From NCBI GenBank assembly GCA_902624425.1, contig CACNXK010000001.1, positions 62,001 through 126,000 of the forward strand: 64,000 nucleotides of DNA, in the 5' to 3' direction. Shown piece by piece: positions 10,516-20,942 of this stretch. Within the stretch, counting starts at the first letter, position 1. Every line of letters begins with the position of its first letter. The translations under genes and the position numbers were made by a program. The notes under the pieces are model-generated. The model did not search any database. It worked only from the letters and a program-made list of their open reading frames with translations, and was not told where the DNA came from. The DNA comes from an uncultured SAR86 cluster bacterium (lineage in GTDB: Bacteria > Pseudomonadota > Gammaproteobacteria > Magnimaribacterales > D2472).

Positions 10516-11412
10516 TTATTTTTTAGCTCTTGGATGTGACTCATCATAAATCTTAACAAGGTGCTGATAATCTAAGTTTGTATATATTTGTGTAGTAGAT
10601 AACGAGCTATGACCTAATAGTTCTTGTATTGATCTCAGATCTCCAGATGATTCAAGCATATGAGTTGCAAAACTATGACGAAGCATATGAGGATTTATTG
10701 GAGGTAATCCCTGTTTTATCGCAAGCCTTTTGAGCCGAAGTTGAATGCTTCTTGTTGTAAGACGCCCTCCAGCAATATTAATAAATAAAGCATCATCCTT
10801 ATTAGTTATCTTATTTCTTTCCCCCAACCAATTCTTTATAGCAGAAATAGCAAATCTTCCTAAAGGCACAAGTCTTGTTTTAGAACCCTTCCCTAGCACT
10901 CTTAGAAAATTCATATCCTCTTCAAAATCATTAATATCTACATTTGCTGTTTCCGATACCCGCAGACCAGATGAATACATTAATTCAACTATTGCCAAGT
11001 CTCTTATTTCTAATGTTGAGTTTGGTTTGAAGTCTAGAAGCTTATTGATTTGTTCGGGAGTAAGCGTTTCAGGAAGTTTTTTTTCAGTTTTTGGTCCAGT
11101 GATAAGCTCAAGAGGAGATGATCCTATTAAATTATTTTTTTGAAGGTATTTAAATAATCCTTTAATGGAAGAAAGATGTCTTTGAATACTTCTAGAGCTT
11201 ATATTTTCAGAATAAAGAGAACCAATCCAAGCAGTACAAATATCTTCAGAAATATCGATCAATTTATTAACATTATTTAAAGCAATAAAATCTCTAAATT
11301 TAGAAATATCTCTTTCATAGGCTTTGATTGAATTATTTGAGAGATTTTTAATATCTTTCAAAAACGTTAAATACTCATAAAGATATTTATCAAAGAAATA
11401 ATTTTTTACCAT
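10516..11412 (-). CDS. xerC: Tyrosine recombinase XerC
   Basis: 298 aa; LMYSSGLRVSE, HMLRHSFATHML, LGHSSLSTTQIYT catalytic regions; adjacent to DUF484. Confidence 0.93.
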   Translation of the reverse strand: MVKNYFFDKYLYEYLTFLKDIKNLSNNSIKAYERDISKFRDFIALNNVNKLIDISEDICTAWIGSLYSENISSRSIQRHLSSIKGLFKYLQKNNLIGSSPLELITGPKTEKKLPETLTPEQINKLLDFKPNSTLEIRDLAIVELMYSSGLRVSETANVDINDFEEDMNFLRVLGKGSKTRLVPLGRFAISAIKNWLGERNKITNKDDALFINIAGGRLTTRSIQLRLKRLAIKQGLPPINPHMLRHSFATHMLESSGDLRSIQELLGHSSLSTTQIYTNLDYQHLVKIYDESHPRAKK

Positions 11413-12041
11413 TAATTATCAAAGGCATCGAGACGAGCCGCGATTATATCTCTTATAAATTCTACAAAAGTTGTATCCTCATCTCCTAAATATCTTGTTT
11501 TGTCATGAGACCCAATTAGCAGCATGCCAATTTTGTTTCCATTTTTAAAGACTGATACAACTGCAGACTTCACTGAATCGTTTTCAAAAAGAGTATTAAT
11601 TTTTTTTGTACTAAGGCTGCCGTAGTAAGTCTGATTTACAGAAAATTCCATGCCAGATTCTTTCTCAAGTTTTGTAACTTCAGAATTTGAAAAAAGCTTT
11701 AGGGACACATCATCAATTTTGAAAATCTCTTTAAGATTTTCTGGAATCATTTCAGTCAAAGCTTTTTCATCAACAGCATTTATTACATTTAATATAAAAG
11801 CTTTGGACTTTTGAAACAGCTCTTCATTTTCAGATGCATTTTCGAGGAATATTGAAAGACTATCTAATAGTCTTTTTTGTTCATCTCTTAATTTTCTTAC
11901 CTGTCTTTCTAACAAAGATTCAGCCTCACTAGAAGAATGCTTGAAGCTAAGCTCGCTAACAATAGATTCTCTAGATAAGAAAAAATCAGTATTCTTTAAT
12001 AGATATAGTTCAACTTCTTTTGCTGATAAATCTTTTGTCAT
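11412..12041 (-). CDS. DUF484 family protein
   Basis: 209 aa; position before xerC and GAF-like C-terminus (NKIGMLLIGSHD). Confidence 0.82.
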   Translation of the reverse strand: MTKDLSAKEVELYLLKNTDFFLSRESIVSELSFKHSSSEAESLLERQVRKLRDEQKRLLDSLSIFLENASENEELFQKSKAFILNVINAVDEKALTEMIPENLKEIFKIDDVSLKLFSNSEVTKLEKESGMEFSVNQTYYGSLSTKKINTLFENDSVKSAVVSVFKNGNKIGMLLIGSHDKTRYLGDEDTTFVEFIRDIIAARLDAFDN

Positions 12042-12044
12042 TTA

Positions 12045-13439
12045 TTAATATTTATAAGCATCCTCTTTGAAAGGGCCTTCCTTTGGGACATCAATATATT
12101 TTGCTTGTTCATCCGTAAGTTTTGTCACAACGCCTCCAAAACCTTCGACCATGAGAGATGCAACTTCTTCATCAAGTTTTTTAGGTAGCACCTCAACCTT
12201 GATAAGCCCTTTTCTTTTATCCTCATCATTTATTTTTGCAAAACCTTTTTCATATAAATATATTTGTGCAAGCACTTGGTTCGCAAATGATCCATCCATG
12301 ATTCTACTCGGGTGACCAGTAGCATTGCCTAGATTGACTAGCCTTCCTTCAGCTAGCAAGAGAATATAGTTTTTGCTGGTAAGATCAGGTTCTTGATCCG
12401 GTGCACAATCTCTAAAAACTCTATGTACTTGAGGCTTTATTTCCTCCCAGTACCACTCATCTTTCATATAGACAGTATCTATTTCTGTATCAAAATGACC
12501 AATATTACAGACCACTGCACCATTTTTAAGTGTGTTAAGGATTGCTGAATCACAAACATTGACGTTTCCAGTTGTTGTAACTAAGAGATCTGTATCCTGA
12601 AGAAGATCTTGATTGATATCATCTTCTTTACCGGTCACATTTCCATCTTTATAGCACGAGACAAGCGAGAATCCATCCATGCATGCCTGCATTGCACAAA
12701 TAGGATCTGTTTCAGTTACTCTAACAACCATGCCTTCTTGAGCCAAGCTAGCCGCTGACCCTTTACCTACATCACCATACCCTATTACAAGAGCCTTTTT
12801 ACCAGATAAAAGCATATCTGTAGCTCTTTTAATGCCATCATTAAGACTATGTCTACAGCCATACTTATTATCATTCTTTGACTTAGTGACAGAGTCATTA
12901 ACATTTATTGCAGGAACCTTTAATTCACCCGATTCCAACATCTTTTTAAGTCTAATTACTCCTGTAGTTGTTTCCTCAGAAATACCATGAATAGTCTCTA
13001 ACATTTCAGGATATTTTGTATGAACCATATGAGTCAAATCACCACCATCATCCAATATCATATTTGCATCCCAGGGTTTTTCATCCTTAAGAATTGTTTG
13101 TTCAATACACCAGTCAAACTCCTCATCAGTTTGACCCTTCCAAGCAAAAATAGGTATACCGTTTTCTGCCATTGCAGCTGCAGCATGATCCTGAGTGGAG
13201 AAAATATTACAACCAGACCATCTAATTTCTGCTCCAAGTTCTATCAAGGTTTCCATTAGAACAGCTGTTTGGATTGTCATGTGTATACAACCCATAATCT
13301 TTGCTCCAGATAAAGGCTGTTCTTCCTTATATTTTTCTCTTAATGCCATCAATGCAGGCATTTCATTTTCGGCAAGGGAAATCTCTCTTCTACCAAATTC
13401 AGCTAAGGAAATATCTGCAACTTTATAATCTTCTTTCAT
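12045..13439 (-). CDS. ahcY: Adenosylhomocysteinase
   Basis: 464 aa; [32 protein letters not shown]. Confidence 0.97.
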   Translation of the reverse strand: MKEDYKVADISLAEFGRREISLAENEMPALMALREKYKEEQPLSGAKIMGCIHMTIQTAVLMETLIELGAEIRWSGCNIFSTQDHAAAAMAENGIPIFAWKGQTDEEFDWCIEQTILKDEKPWDANMILDDGGDLTHMVHTKYPEMLETIHGISEETTTGVIRLKKMLESGELKVPAINVNDSVTKSKNDNKYGCRHSLNDGIKRATDMLLSGKKALVIGYGDVGKGSAASLAQEGMVVRVTETDPICAMQACMDGFSLVSCYKDGNVTGKEDDINQDLLQDTDLLVTTTGNVNVCDSAILNTLKNGAVVCNIGHFDTEIDTVYMKDEWYWEEIKPQVHRVFRDCAPDQEPDLTSKNYILLLAEGRLVNLGNATGHPSRIMDGSFANQVLAQIYLYEKGFAKINDEDKRKGLIKVEVLPKKLDEEVASLMVEGFGGVVTKLTDEQAKYIDVPKEGPFKEDAYKY

Positions 13440-13448
13440 AATCTCATC

Positions 13449-14534
13449 CTAAAATAAATCTAATCTTTCATAAGGGAGGCCATCCCTTCCAAAATGTCCA
13501 TAAAGTGTTGTTTCAGTTAAATCTAATTCAAATAAGTTAAATTTATCTATTATCCCTTTTGGAGAAAGATCCACATTTTCTTTGATCCAGTTTGCTAGAT
13601 CAGGCCTGACTTTTCCATCAGCATAAACATAAACACTTGTTGGCTCAACAATACCTATAGCATAACTTAACTGAACAGTCGCATTATTAGCCTTGCCACT
13701 TGAAACTATATTTTTAGCAAGATACCTTGCCATGTAGGCGCCCGACCTATCAACCTTCGTACAATCCTTTCCTGAAAATGCCCCACCACCATGTGGAGCA
13801 TAGCCACCATATGTATCAACTATTATTTTTCTTCCCGTTAAACCAGTATCACCATCAGGTCCTCCAACAACAAACCTTCCAGTAGGATTTATTAAAAACT
13901 CTGTTGCACTTAGATCATCGTTAATCTCATCTCTGATTATTTCTTCAATAGTGTTTCTTACCTGCTCAATTTCAACATCATTTGAATGCTGAGTACTACA
14001 AACTATCTTATCTATATTTTTAGGCTTGTTTACATCACTATATCTGAGAGTAACTTGACTTTTGTTGTCAGGAAGAATCCATGAATGATTTAATCTTTCA
14101 TCTTGAACTCTCTTTAGTATCTTATGACTTAAATGAATAGCCATTGGCATATAGTTTTCTGTCTCTAAGCAGGCATAACCAAACATAAGACCTTGATCCC
14201 CTGCACCAAAATTATCGGTACCTAAAGCTATATCTGGAGATTGTCCATGCAGCTCGTTGTAAATATTTAAATGTTGATGATGAAATCCCTCTTGCTCATA
14301 TCCAATTCTTTTAATTACATCCCTAATTATTTTTTCTATTTTGGCTTTATCAAAATTATCACTTTTATATTCCCCCGCTATCGTAACCATATTTGTTGTT
14401 ACTAAAGTCTCTATCGCTGCTCTGTGCGAAATGTTCTTTGATAGAAGAAAAGTGGCAACTGCATCTGAAATTAAGTCAGCAACTTTATCAGGATGACCAA
14501 TGCTTACGCTTTCGCTAGTAAATTCGTATTCCAT
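13449..14534 (-). CDS. metK: S-adenosylmethionine synthetase (short form)
   Basis: 361 aa; FTSESVSIGHPDKVAD, GAGDQGLMFGYA, GGGAFSGKDCTKVDRSGAY. Confidence 0.95.
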   Translation of the reverse strand: MEYEFTSESVSIGHPDKVADLISDAVATFLLSKNISHRAAIETLVTTNMVTIAGEYKSDNFDKAKIEKIIRDVIKRIGYEQEGFHHQHLNIYNELHGQSPDIALGTDNFGAGDQGLMFGYACLETENYMPMAIHLSHKILKRVQDERLNHSWILPDNKSQVTLRYSDVNKPKNIDKIVCSTQHSNDVEIEQVRNTIEEIIRDEINDDLSATEFLINPTGRFVVGGPDGDTGLTGRKIIVDTYGGYAPHGGGAFSGKDCTKVDRSGAYMARYLAKNIVSSGKANNATVQLSYAIGIVEPTSVYVYADGKVRPDLANWIKENVDLSPKGIIDKFNLFELDLTETTLYGHFGRDGLPYERLDLF

Positions 14535-14635
14535 AAGTTTAATTATTGAATTCTACCCTTTTGTGTTGGATGTATGTATATAAATATGGACAATTTCATA
14601 TTATTATAACGATACTTTAACTTTAAAAATAAAAG

Positions 14636-16621
14636 TTGGACAATAAAGACCTAGCAAACGCGATAAGATTCCTTTCAATTGATGCTGTGCAAGCAGCAAA
14701 ATCTGGACATCCAGGCATGCCAATGGGCATGGCTGATATAGCCGTATCTCTCTGGAAAAATAACTTAAAGCATAATCCTTCAAATCCCCAATGGTTTAAT
14801 AGAGACAGGTTTGTTCTTTCAAATGGTCATGGTTCGATGTTGCTTTATAGTCTTTTACACTTAACAGGATATGATCTTAGCATCAACGATTTAAAAGACT
14901 TCAGAAAACTTAAATCAAAAACACCGGGCCACCCTGAGTATGATATCGATATTGGTGTTGAAACAACCACTGGCCCACTTGGACAAGGAATTGGTAATGC
15001 TGTTGGAATGGCTCTAGCTGAAAAGAATCTTGCAGCAACATTTAATAAAGAAGATATAAAAATAATTGACCATTTTACTTATGCTTTTCTTGGCGACGGC
15101 TGTCTTATGGAAGGTATTTCTCATGAGGTTTGCTCTTTTGCAGGAACACATAAACTTGGAAAACTCATATGCTTTTATGATCAAAATGGAATATCCATAG
15201 ATGGAGAAATTGATCTATGGTTTACCGATAATACAAAACAAAGGTTTGAAAGCTATGGATGGCATGTGGTTGAAATTGATGGCCATGATATAGATGAAAT
15301 TAATAAAGCTACTGAAGAAGCTAAGAAAAAAACTGAAAGACCATCAATGATTTGCTGTAAGACAACTATTGGATTTGGCTCGCCAAATAAATCAGGAACT
15401 GCTGGAGTTCACGGAAGTCCATTAGGTGAGGACGAAATTGAAATAACCAGGAAAGAGCTTAACTGGGAGCATGGCCCTTTTGAAATACCTGAAGATATTT
15501 ATGATGCCTGGAATGCTAAAGATAAGGGTGCAAAAAATGAAAAAGCCTGGGAAGATCTTTTTCAAACTTATAAACAAAAATATCCAGAGGAATCCACTGA
15601 ACTTGATAGAAGAATTATTTCAGAGATGCCTTATCAATTTAATGATAGTTTCGATGACTTTTTAAGAGATTGTTTGTTACAAGAAGATCCAGTTGCAACT
15701 AGAAAGGCATCTCAAATTTGTCTTGATCATTTTTGTGCTGACTTGCCTGAACTAATTGGTGGTTCTGCTGATCTAACAGGATCTAATAATACTTTTTCTA
15801 AACATAACACTGAACTTACTCCTGATAATCCTGATGGATCGCACATTTACTATGGCGTAAGAGAGTTCGGCATGGTTGCTATCATGAACGGAATGAGTCT
15901 CCATGGCGGTATCAGGCCATATGGAGGAACCTTCCTAGTTTTTATGGATTATGCAAGAAATGCAGTGCGCTTATCTGCAATGATGAGTCTGCCAAATATA
16001 TATGTCTTTACTCATGACTCAATTGGCTTAGGTGAGGATGGCCCAACACATCAACCTATCGAACATTTAGTTACTCTCAGAGCAACGCCAAATTTATACA
16101 ATTGGAGGCCAGCGGACCTTAAAGAAACAGCAGTTGCATGGAAAGAGTCAATTTTATCTGAATCTCCCAGCTGCCTCATTTTGAGTCGACAAAGTCTTCC
16201 ACAAACTAAATTAAATGATGAAAAAATTAGTGACATCTCGAAGGGAGGATATTTGGTTCAAGAGGATGAAAATGCAGAGATGAATATAATTTCTTCCGGA
16301 AGTGAATTGCAACTAGCTGTTCAAGCAGCCAATGATCTTCATGAGATAGGAATAAAAGTAAATATTATTTCAATGCCATGTCTAGACAAGTTTTTTGAAG
16401 CAGATTTGGAATATCAAAATACAGTTATTAAAAAAGACCTGCCATCTATTGTTGTAGAAGCAGCTCACCCAAGCTCATGGTATAAAATCTTGGGAAGAAA
16501 TGACCTTGTTATTGGTATGACAACTTTTGGAGAATCAGCACCAGCAAAAATGCTTTTTGAAGAGTTTGGGTTTACTGCTGAGAATATTGTTTCAAAGGCA
16601 AGAAAACTTCTAAATAAATGA
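14636..16621 (+). CDS. tkt: Transketolase (TTG start)
   Basis: 661 aa; LSIDAVQAAKSGHPGMPMGMAD, DGCLMEGISHE, TPxHPE. Confidence 0.96.
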   Translation: MDNKDLANAIRFLSIDAVQAAKSGHPGMPMGMADIAVSLWKNNLKHNPSNPQWFNRDRFVLSNGHGSMLLYSLLHLTGYDLSINDLKDFRKLKSKTPGHPEYDIDIGVETTTGPLGQGIGNAVGMALAEKNLAATFNKEDIKIIDHFTYAFLGDGCLMEGISHEVCSFAGTHKLGKLICFYDQNGISIDGEIDLWFTDNTKQRFESYGWHVVEIDGHDIDEINKATEEAKKKTERPSMICCKTTIGFGSPNKSGTAGVHGSPLGEDEIEITRKELNWEHGPFEIPEDIYDAWNAKDKGAKNEKAWEDLFQTYKQKYPEESTELDRRIISEMPYQFNDSFDDFLRDCLLQEDPVATRKASQICLDHFCADLPELIGGSADLTGSNNTFSKHNTELTPDNPDGSHIYYGVREFGMVAIMNGMSLHGGIRPYGGTFLVFMDYARNAVRLSAMMSLPNIYVFTHDSIGLGEDGPTHQPIEHLVTLRATPNLYNWRPADLKETAVAWKESILSESPSCLILSRQSLPQTKLNDEKISDISKGGYLVQEDENAEMNIISSGSELQLAVQAANDLHEIGIKVNIISMPCLDKFFEADLEYQNTVIKKDLPSIVVEAAHPSSWYKILGRNDLVIGMTTFGESAPAKMLFEEFGFTAENIVSKARKLLNK

Positions 16622-17754
16622 GATTACTTAAAGACCAAGATCTTAGAGGTAAGAATGTGGTCTTGAGATTAGATTTGAATGTTCCCATTCAAGATCAGCG
16701 TGTAGCAGATTCAACCAGAATACTTTCCTCAGTTCCAACAATTAAATATCTTATTGATAAAAATTGTAAAGTTCTGTTAACGTCACATCTTGGCAGACCA
16801 GAGGAGGGAAAGTTTGATATTAATTTTTCCATGCGGCCGGTGGCTGAAAAACTATCTGAAGTTTTAGAGTTTAAGATTGATCTTATTAATTCCTTAGATA
16901 GTAATGATATTTTCAATACATCTCAGGTACAGCTTTTAGAAAACTTAAGGTTTTTTGTGGGCGAGAAAGGCAATTATGAAGAACTCGGTTTTCAGCTTGC
17001 AAATTTAGGAGATGCATACATATTTGATGCTTTTGGAACTGCTCATCGTAAGCAAGCATCAACATATTCAGCAATAAAGATGGCAAAAATTTCCTGTGCC
17101 GGAATGCTTTTAGAGAAAGAGGTAAATTCACTGAATAAAGCCTTAACTTCCATTGAGAACCCATTTATAGCGATTGTTGCAGGATCTAAAATATCTACTA
17201 AGCTTGAATTAATATCCCACTTAAATACAAAAGCAGATTCAATCATTGTTGGTGGGGGCATTGCCAACACATTCCTTAAATCCCAAGGATTTAATGTTGG
17301 AAAATCTCTTGTAGAAAACGATATGGTTGTTGTAGCAAAGAAACTATTTCTATCTGGCAAAATTTTGCTTCCGAAGGAAGTCGTTGTTGCAGACTCTATT
17401 GATAGCCTATCTTCAGAAATTAAAGCAATTGATTCTGTTGATGACAAAGATAAAATTTTTGACATGAACTTGAGCGACGATATGTTAAATGTCATAGAAA
17501 CTTCAAAAACCATTTTATGGAATGGGCCTATCGGAGTTTTTGAAAAAAAACCTTTCCAAAAAGGCACAATTGATCTTGCTCAAAGTATTGCAAAATCAAA
17601 GGCCTTTTCATTAGCTGGAGGAGGAGAAACGATAGCAGCTATCAATAAATTTATTGATAAAGATGATGTATCATATTGTTCTACTGGCGGAGGAGCTTTT
17701 TTAGAATATATGGAAGGCGCATTACTTCCATCAATCGAGGCATTGGGAGGTTAA
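16618..17754 (+). CDS. pgk: Phosphoglycerate kinase
   Basis: 378 aa; VVLRLDLNVP, LTSHLGRP, GGGETIAAI; ATGA overlap with tkt. Confidence 0.97.
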   Translation: MRLLKDQDLRGKNVVLRLDLNVPIQDQRVADSTRILSSVPTIKYLIDKNCKVLLTSHLGRPEEGKFDINFSMRPVAEKLSEVLEFKIDLINSLDSNDIFNTSQVQLLENLRFFVGEKGNYEELGFQLANLGDAYIFDAFGTAHRKQASTYSAIKMAKISCAGMLLEKEVNSLNKALTSIENPFIAIVAGSKISTKLELISHLNTKADSIIVGGGIANTFLKSQGFNVGKSLVENDMVVVAKKLFLSGKILLPKEVVVADSIDSLSSEIKAIDSVDDKDKIFDMNLSDDMLNVIETSKTILWNGPIGVFEKKPFQKGTIDLAQSIAKSKAFSLAGGGETIAAINKFIDKDDVSYCSTGGGAFLEYMEGALLPSIEALGG

Positions 17755-17756
17755 AA

Positions 17757-18761
17757 ATGTCATTAGAAGAAATTGCAAAATATATAGTTTCAGAAGGAAA
17801 AGGAATTCTTGCTGCTGATGAGAGCAATCCAACATGTGGTAAGAGATTCGAGTCTATAGAAGTTGAAAATATTGAGGAGAATAGAAGGGATTATAGGGAA
17901 ATGCTCTTCAGGTCAAAAGGCATGAAAGGAAATATTGGAGGTGTTATTTTATTCGATGAAACCCTAAGACAGAATGCTAAAGATGGCACACCTTTGAAAG
18001 AACTAATAAGTAATGCAGGAGCCCTACCAGGCATTAAAGTAGATAAAGGTCTAATTCCTTTGCAAAGTGAATCTGAGGAAGTGGTAACTCAAGGACTGGA
18101 TGGACTCGATGAAAGATGCTCCGAGTATGATTCATTGGGTGCAAAATTTACAAAATGGAGAGCAGTAATAAAGATCGGTGGAAATATGCCATCTGATGAC
18201 TGCATTCAAGCAAATGCAAAGGCATTAGCAGACTATGCTTTAATTGCTCAATCTAATAACATGGTTCCAATTGTTGAGCCTGAAGTCCTAATGGATGGCG
18301 ATCACTCAATAGAGCTTTCTTACGATGCTTGTGCAAGATCTTTTCAAGCTCTTTTTTCTGCACTTGAAAATAATAAAGTTAATATAAAAGGAACCATACT
18401 TAAACCTAGCATGGTTACACCTGGCTCCCAATCTGAAAAAGTCAGCGTAAGAGAGGTTGCTGAAATGACAGTAAAATGCTTAAAAGAAAATATTCCATCT
18501 GATCTTCCTGGAGTTGCTTTTTTGTCTGGTGGACAAACAGAGCTTGAAGCAACTGCTCATCTAAATGAAATGAATAAAATTAGTGAATTTCCATGGAAAT
18601 TAAGTTTTTCATATGGACGAGCTCTTCAACAGAGCGCTCTCAAAGCGTGGTCAGGACAAAATGAAAATGTTTTTATAGCTCAAGATGAGCTATCTCATAG
18701 AGCAGAAATGAATAAGCTAGCATCGCTAGGTCAATGGGATATCAAACTAGAAGATAGATAA
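17757..18761 (+). CDS. Fructose-bisphosphate aldolase class I; start reassigned from tracked 17676 to ATG at 17757
   Basis: EIAKYIVSEGKGILAADES and VPIVEPEVLMDG motifs; tracked ORF start lies inside pgk. Confidence 0.93.
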   Translation: MSLEEIAKYIVSEGKGILAADESNPTCGKRFESIEVENIEENRRDYREMLFRSKGMKGNIGGVILFDETLRQNAKDGTPLKELISNAGALPGIKVDKGLIPLQSESEEVVTQGLDGLDERCSEYDSLGAKFTKWRAVIKIGGNMPSDDCIQANAKALADYALIAQSNNMVPIVEPEVLMDGDHSIELSYDACARSFQALFSALENNKVNIKGTILKPSMVTPGSQSEKVSVREVAEMTVKCLKENIPSDLPGVAFLSGGQTELEATAHLNEMNKISEFPWKLSFSYGRALQQSALKAWSGQNENVFIAQDELSHRAEMNKLASLGQWDIKLEDR

Positions 18762-18764
18762 CTA

Positions 18765-19202
18765 GTGCTTGCAACAGTTCAGAGAGTCTCAGAGGCAAAA
18801 GTAGAGATAAATAATGCAATACATTCTCAAATTGGAAAAGGTGTCCTTATATTTCTTTGTATTGAGAGAGAAGATGACTTTGAAAATGCTAAAAAGATGG
18901 TAGATAAAATACTTAATTTCTGCATTTTAGAAGGAGATAGCCACATAATGTCTGCAAGTTTAAAGGAATTAGACGAAGATATATTGATAATTAGCCAATT
19001 TACGCTGGCAGCAGTTACAAATAAAGGTAATAAGCCAAGCTTTCATAAAGCAGCTCCACCAGACAAAGCAGAAGAAGTATATGAGGAATTTGTTAATATT
19101 TTTAAAGAATCTGCTTCAAATGTAAAAACTGGGAAATTTGGTGAGATAATGAATATAAATCTAATTAATAGTGGCCCAGTAACTTTTAACTTTAGGATAT
19201 AA
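18765..19202 (+). CDS. dtd: D-aminoacyl-tRNA deacylase (GTG start)
   Basis: 145 aa; VQRVSEAKVEI, LIISQFTLAA, NSGPVTF. Confidence 0.95.
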   Translation: MLATVQRVSEAKVEINNAIHSQIGKGVLIFLCIEREDDFENAKKMVDKILNFCILEGDSHIMSASLKELDEDILIISQFTLAAVTNKGNKPSFHKAAPPDKAEEVYEEFVNIFKESASNVKTGKFGEIMNINLINSGPVTFNFRI

Positions 19203-19204
19203 AA

Positions 19205-19789
19205 ATGATCAAAAATATTTCAATTTTTTGTGGAGCACATGAAGGTAAAAACCCTAACTATGCAAATGAGGCAAAAAAAATAACAGCACTGCTTTCATCA
19301 AAAGGTGTTGATGTTGTTTTTGGTGGAGGCAATGTTGGAATAATGAAGATTATTTCTGATGAAGCAAAAGATAACAACTCAAAAGTTACAGGCATAACTA
19401 TGGAGTCTCTCCACAATCTTGAACTAACAAATCCAAGAATCGATGACTTAGTTGTTACACATTCATTGCTTGAACGAAAAGATGAATTTATGAAAAGATC
19501 TGATGCTTTTCTAGTTTTACCTGGAGGAGTAGGATCACTTGATGAGCTAGCTGAAATTTTAGCAAGCAATCAACTTGGTATTATCAATAAGCCAGTTGGG
19601 TTATTGAATACAGATGGATATTATGATTTTCTGATTGCTTGGTTTGAAAAAGCTGTCGATGAAGGATTTATAACCCAGGCAAACTTAGATGAATTGATTA
19701 TCACTAATGATTGTGAAGAGATGGTTGAAAAATTACTTCAAGAAAAAAAAGAATCATCAAATGATTGGAAAGGAAGATTAGGTCTTTAA
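19205..19789 (+). CDS. LOG-family protein (TIGR00730-like)
   Basis: 194 aa; FGGGNVGIM, LPGGVGSLDELAE. Confidence 0.92.
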   Translation: MIKNISIFCGAHEGKNPNYANEAKKITALLSSKGVDVVFGGGNVGIMKIISDEAKDNNSKVTGITMESLHNLELTNPRIDDLVVTHSLLERKDEFMKRSDAFLVLPGGVGSLDELAEILASNQLGIINKPVGLLNTDGYYDFLIAWFEKAVDEGFITQANLDELIITNDCEEMVEKLLQEKKESSNDWKGRLGL

Positions 19790-20490
19790 TCTTTTTCTTT
19801 AGAAATTAAAAGACCAGCCTCAAAAAGTAACCACATAGGAAGAGCTAAAAAAATTTGAGATAGAATATCTGGCGGCGTCAAAAACATACTAATAGTGAAA
19901 AATAAGATAATTAAATATGGCCTTGATCTTCTTAATTTTTCTTTACTAAATAGACCGAGCCTTACAGAAATAATTGTGAACACCGGGACCTGAAATGCTA
20001 GACCAAAGCCAATAATAATTTTAAATGTAAAGCTAAAGAATTCACTAATATCTGTCATTATTTTTACAGACTCAGGAGCGGTGCTTATAAAGAAATTTAT
20101 TAGGGTGGGGACTACAATATAGAAAGCAAAGATTGCTCCCAAATAAAAAAGAAAAAATGAACTCAAAGCAAATGGAAGTACGATCTTTTTTTCATCTTGT
20201 AGAAGGCCTGGCTTTGCAAATAGCCATAGTTGATAAATTATGTAAGGTACTGATATAAGGATACTTATTGATAATACGAGTTTTAATGGAACAATAAATG
20301 GTGACCCTACACCAATAGCAATTAGATCTGACGATTCTGGAAGAGATTTTATGAGGGGATGAGAAAACAGAACATAAATATTATCAGCAAACGGAAACAT
20401 TAAAACGAACAAAATAATACAAAAAATAAGTGCCTTAATCAGCCTATTTCGAAGTTCGGTTAAATGACCTATGAGATTATTTTCCTTCAT
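19786..20490 (-). CDS. tatC: Sec-independent protein translocase TatC (probable start Met at 20490; tracked ORF starts 20517)
   Basis: MKENNLIGHLTELRNRLIKAL..., multiple TM segments; downstream of tatB. Confidence 0.94.
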   Translation of the reverse strand: MKENNLIGHLTELRNRLIKALIFCIILFVLMFPFADNIYVLFSHPLIKSLPESSDLIAIGVGSPFIVPLKLVLSISILISVPYIIYQLWLFAKPGLLQDEKKIVLPFALSSFFLFYLGAIFAFYIVVPTLINFFISTAPESVKIMTDISEFFSFTFKIIIGFGLAFQVPVFTIISVRLGLFSKEKLRRSRPYLIILFFTISMFLTPPDILSQIFLALPMWLLFEAGLLISKEKD

Positions 20491-20731
20491 CTTCGGACTC
20501 TTTATTTCCAAGTTCAAGTTCTTGTAATTTCATGTCATTGAAAATATCTTTTTTTATTTCTTCTGTACCGATCTCATTGTTTATTTCGTTAGAGATTTTT
20601 TCGTATTGAGACCTCAGCTTTGATCCCATTTGAATAAAGAATTTTGTTACTTCAGGCAATCTCTTTGGGCCAACAAGTAAGAGTGCTAGCACAAGAAGTG
20701 TTAGTAATTCAGGAAAGCCTATTTGAAACAA
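20477..20731 (-). CDS. tatB: Sec-independent protein translocase TatB
   Basis: 84 aa; MFQIGFPELLTLLVLALLLVGPKRLPEVTK. Confidence 0.92.
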   Translation of the reverse strand: MFQIGFPELLTLLVLALLLVGPKRLPEVTKFFIQMGSKLRSQYEKISNEINNEIGTEEIKKDIFNDMKLQELELGNKESEDEGK

Positions 20732-20742
20732 GTTGCGATTAA

Positions 20743-20907
20743 TTAATTATTATTTTGTTGGTCGTCTTCATTGTCATCTTTCATGGATTTCTTAAATCCT
20801 TTTAATCCAGCACCAAGATCAGAACCTAAGGTTCGAATTTTTTTCCCACCAAAAATTAACAATACAAGCGCAAGAATTAAAAGTATTTCCCATGGACCTG
20901 AAAACAT
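20743..20907 (-). CDS. tatA: Sec-independent protein translocase TatA (54 aa; absent from ORF track)
   Basis: Hand translation: [54 protein letters not shown]; canonical tatABC order. Confidence 0.93.
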   Translation of the reverse strand: MFSGPWEILLILALVLLIFGGKKIRTLGSDLGAGLKGFKKSMKDDNEDDQQNNN

Positions 20908-20942
20908 ATTTTTATCTTAACCTTTTTAAAAAAAAATATAAA

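Noticed and set aside
10044-10526. 160-aa plus-strand ORF opposite the HAD hydrolase
   Set aside because: Shadow ORF; Ser/Phe/Leu-rich and fully contained in a well-supported CDS.
10516-11412. Tyrosine recombinase as a mark of an integrative element
   Set aside because: Sequence and DUF484/HAD neighbours identify it as core XerC; no att repeats, tRNA or phage genes nearby.
14535-14635. Possible SAM riboswitch or MetJ box between metK and tkt
   Set aside because: No stable stem arrangement or AGACGTCT-like repeats visible; only AT-rich divergent promoter-like sequence.
17043-17567. 174-aa minus-strand ORF opposite pgk
   Set aside because: Antisense shadow of pgk; no recognisable domain.
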